Of a stretch of 64,000 bases of DNA, positions 62,666-64,000 are shown piece after piece. The DNA comes from Methylobacterium sp. (GTDB lineage Bacteria > Pseudomonadota > Alphaproteobacteria > Rhizobiales > Beijerinckiaceae). A model generated the notes under the pieces. It ran no database searches, was not told the origin of the DNA, and saw only the letters and a list, made by a program, of their open reading frames with translations. The stretch covers positions 186,001 to 250,000 of the forward strand of contig JADCCN010000003.1 of NCBI GenBank assembly GCA_020252645.1. Reading direction: 5' to 3'. The position numbers and the translations under genes are program-made. Position 1 is the stretch's first letter; each line of letters opens with the position of its first letter.

Positions 62666-64000
62666 TCAGCCCTCGAGTGCGGGCAGCGGGAGGGAGGCGG
62701 CCTTCACAAGGGCACCCGAGCGCACGAGATCGAGCGCCGCCTCGATATCCGGGTGGAAATGGCGGTCTTCCTGAAGCGCGGGCACGCGCGCACGCAACGC
62801 GCCCTTCGCCGCTTCCAGAGCCGGGCTGGAAGCCAGGGGAGCATGGAAATCGATCGCCTGACAGGCCGCGAGCGCCTCGATCGCCAACACGCCGCGCGCA
62901 TTCTCGACCATCGGCAGCAGGCGCCGCGCGCCATGCGCCGCCATCGAGACGTGATCCTCCTGATTGGCGGAGGTGGGGATGGAATCGACACTCGCCGGAT
63001 AGGCGCGCTGCTTGTTCTCGGAGACGAGCGCCGCGGCCGTGACTTGCGGGATCATGAAGCCGGAATTGAGCCCCGGCTTCGGCGTGAGGAAGGCCGGCAG
63101 GCCCGACAAGGCCGGGTCCACCAGCATCGCCACGCGGCGTTCGGCGAGCGAGCCGATCTCGCAGATCGCCAGCGCGATCATGTCGGCGGCGAAAGCCACG
63201 GGCTCGGCATGGAAATTCCCGCCCGAGAGGGCTTCGTCCGTCTCGGCGAAGATCAGCGGGTTATCCGAAACGCCTTTGGCTTCGGTGGAAAGCGTCGCCG
63301 CGGCCTGCCGCAGAACATCGAGCGCGGCACCCATCACCTGCGGCTGGCAGCGCAGGCAATAGGGGTCCTGCACGCGATCATCGCCCGTGAGATGCGAGGC
63401 GCGGATCGCCGAACCCGCCATCAGACGACGCAGGGCATCGGCTGTGTCGATCTGCCCGCGATGGCCGCGCAGCGCATGGATGCGCGGATCGAAGGGGGTA
63501 TCCGAGCCGCGCGCGGCATCGGTGGAGAGCGCGCCGGTCACCAGAGCGGCATGCAGCAGGGCTTCCGCCTCGAACAGACCCGCAAGCGCATAGGCCGTGG
63601 AGAATTGCGTGCCGTTGAGCAGCGCGAGTCCTTCCTTCGCGCCGAGTTCCAGCGGGGCGAGGCCCGCCTCGGCGAGCGCCTGCATCGCTGGCTTGCGCCC
63701 CTTGGGAGTATCGATCTCGCCCACGCCGATCATCGCGGCGGTCATGTGCGAGAGCGGCGCGAGATCGCCCGAGGCCCCCACGGAGCCCTGCGCCGGCACC
63801 ACGGGGATGAGATCGAGTTCCAGCAGGGTTGCGAGCCGGTCCAGCGTTTCGAGGCGGATGCCGGAGGCACCCTGCGCAAGGCTCGCGAGCTTCAGCGCCA
63901 TCATGAGCCGCGCGACCGGCTTCGGCATCGCTTCGCCCAGCCCCGCCGCATGGCTCAGCACGATATTGCGCTGGAGGGCGGCGAGATCATGGTCGCCAAT
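62666..64000 (-). CDS. hutH: Histidine ammonia-lyase HutH, 3' part (start lies beyond the window)
   Basis: HutH converts histidine to urocanate and ammonia. About 444 residues of roughly 510 are visible. The self-forming MIO cofactor triad is A-S-G in [22 protein letters not shown]...-type regions appear as [18 protein letters not shown] and [31 protein letters not shown] (in part). The N-terminal ~65 residues and promoter are missing. It is the first visible gene of a minus-strand hutH-hutG-hutU-hutD unit, with three- to four-base gaps. Confidence 0.96.
   Translation of the reverse strand: MGDHDLAALQRNIVLSHAAGLGEAMPKPVARLMMALKLASLAQGASGIRLETLDRLATLLELDLIPVVPAQGSVGASGDLAPLSHMTAAMIGVGEIDTPKGRKPAMQALAEAGLAPLELGAKEGLALLNGTQFSTAYALAGLFEAEALLHAALVTGALSTDAARGSDTPFDPRIHALRGHRGQIDTADALRRLMAGSAIRASHLTGDDRVQDPYCLRCQPQVMGAALDVLRQAAATLSTEAKGVSDNPLIFAETDEALSGGNFHAEPVAFAADMIALAICEIGSLAERRVAMLVDPALSGLPAFLTPKPGLNSGFMIPQVTAAALVSENKQRAYPASVDSIPTSANQEDHVSMAAHGARRLLPMVENARGVLAIEALAACQAIDFHAPLASSPALEAAKGALRARVPALQEDRHFHPDIEAALDLVRSGALVKAASLPLPALEG

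Noticed and set aside
1-64000. Prophage, insertion sequence, integrative element or defence island
   Set aside because: No integrase, transposase, phage structural or restriction gene was seen; base composition and codon use look even across the window except in short intergenic parts.

Overview
The window reads as chromosomal DNA of a high-GC alphaproteobacterium, most likely of the order Hyphomicrobiales (Rhizobiales). Evidence is the DUF5330 / SufE / DUF6456 / DnaA-domain-IV-like / MucR neighbourhood, a FeSOD of alphaproteobacterial type, dense GC-rich coding with very short spacers, and many copies of a palindromic intergenic repeat with an ACCGGTATCCACTT core. I see no rRNA, tRNA, CRISPR array, integrase, transposase or prophage gene. 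The genus cannot be fixed from what I can see.

Layout. 1-4089: cut-off multi-pass membrane protein (possibly the sensor part of a histidine kinase), DUF5330, SufE, then on the minus strand a DUF6456 protein, a small AT-hook plus DnaA-domain-IV protein, and the global regulator MucR. 4479-8817: MsrB, oligopeptidase B, an unknown membrane protein, Fe-superoxide dismutase. 8927-13110: a possible envelope-lipid module (DUF486 small DMT protein, YdjC/ChbG-type deacetylase, ArnC/GtrB-like glycosyltransferase) with MurJ. 13245-20484: small secreted and metal-type proteins (DUF2892, DUF305), class IV aminotransferase, haloacid dehalogenase, M20 peptidase, ArgO-like exporter, HerA-like ATPase, unknown protein. 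20615-25327: heterodimeric methylmalonyl-CoA mutase and a C15 peptidase-like protein. 25316-29132: R. etli-type asparaginase, elongation factor P, and its modification enzymes EpmA and EpmB.

29342-36455: tripartite tricarboxylate transporter TctCBA, then a two-gene signalling pair of a FIST-domain sensor and a PAS-GGDEF-EAL c-di-GMP enzyme. 36552-42322: a TadG-like protein and an iron-ADH / aldehyde dehydrogenase / glutamine-synthetase-like set that suggests gamma-glutamylated amino-alcohol catabolism. 42577-45667: Na/Pi cotransporter-PhoU protein, EamA exporter, RppH.

45963-56183 is the most coherent system: a complete 2-aminoethylphosphonate (AEP) uptake and degradation operon (PhnW transaminase, PhnA phosphonoacetate hydrolase, PhnY phosphonoacetaldehyde dehydrogenase, ABC transporter, and a PbfA-like PLP lyase) with a divergent LysR regulator. 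It would take AEP through phosphonoacetaldehyde and phosphonoacetate to acetate and phosphate, with PbfA feeding in hydroxylated AEP. 56419-64000: a NitT/TauT-type ABC transporter interrupted by a Mug-type DNA glycosylase, converging on a hut operon (HutH partial, HutG, HutU, HutD).

Start codons were chosen from Shine-Dalgarno spacing, 4-nt overlaps with the upstream gene, and family N-termini. Several differ from the longest open frame. Functions are by motif recognition; no database search was possible.
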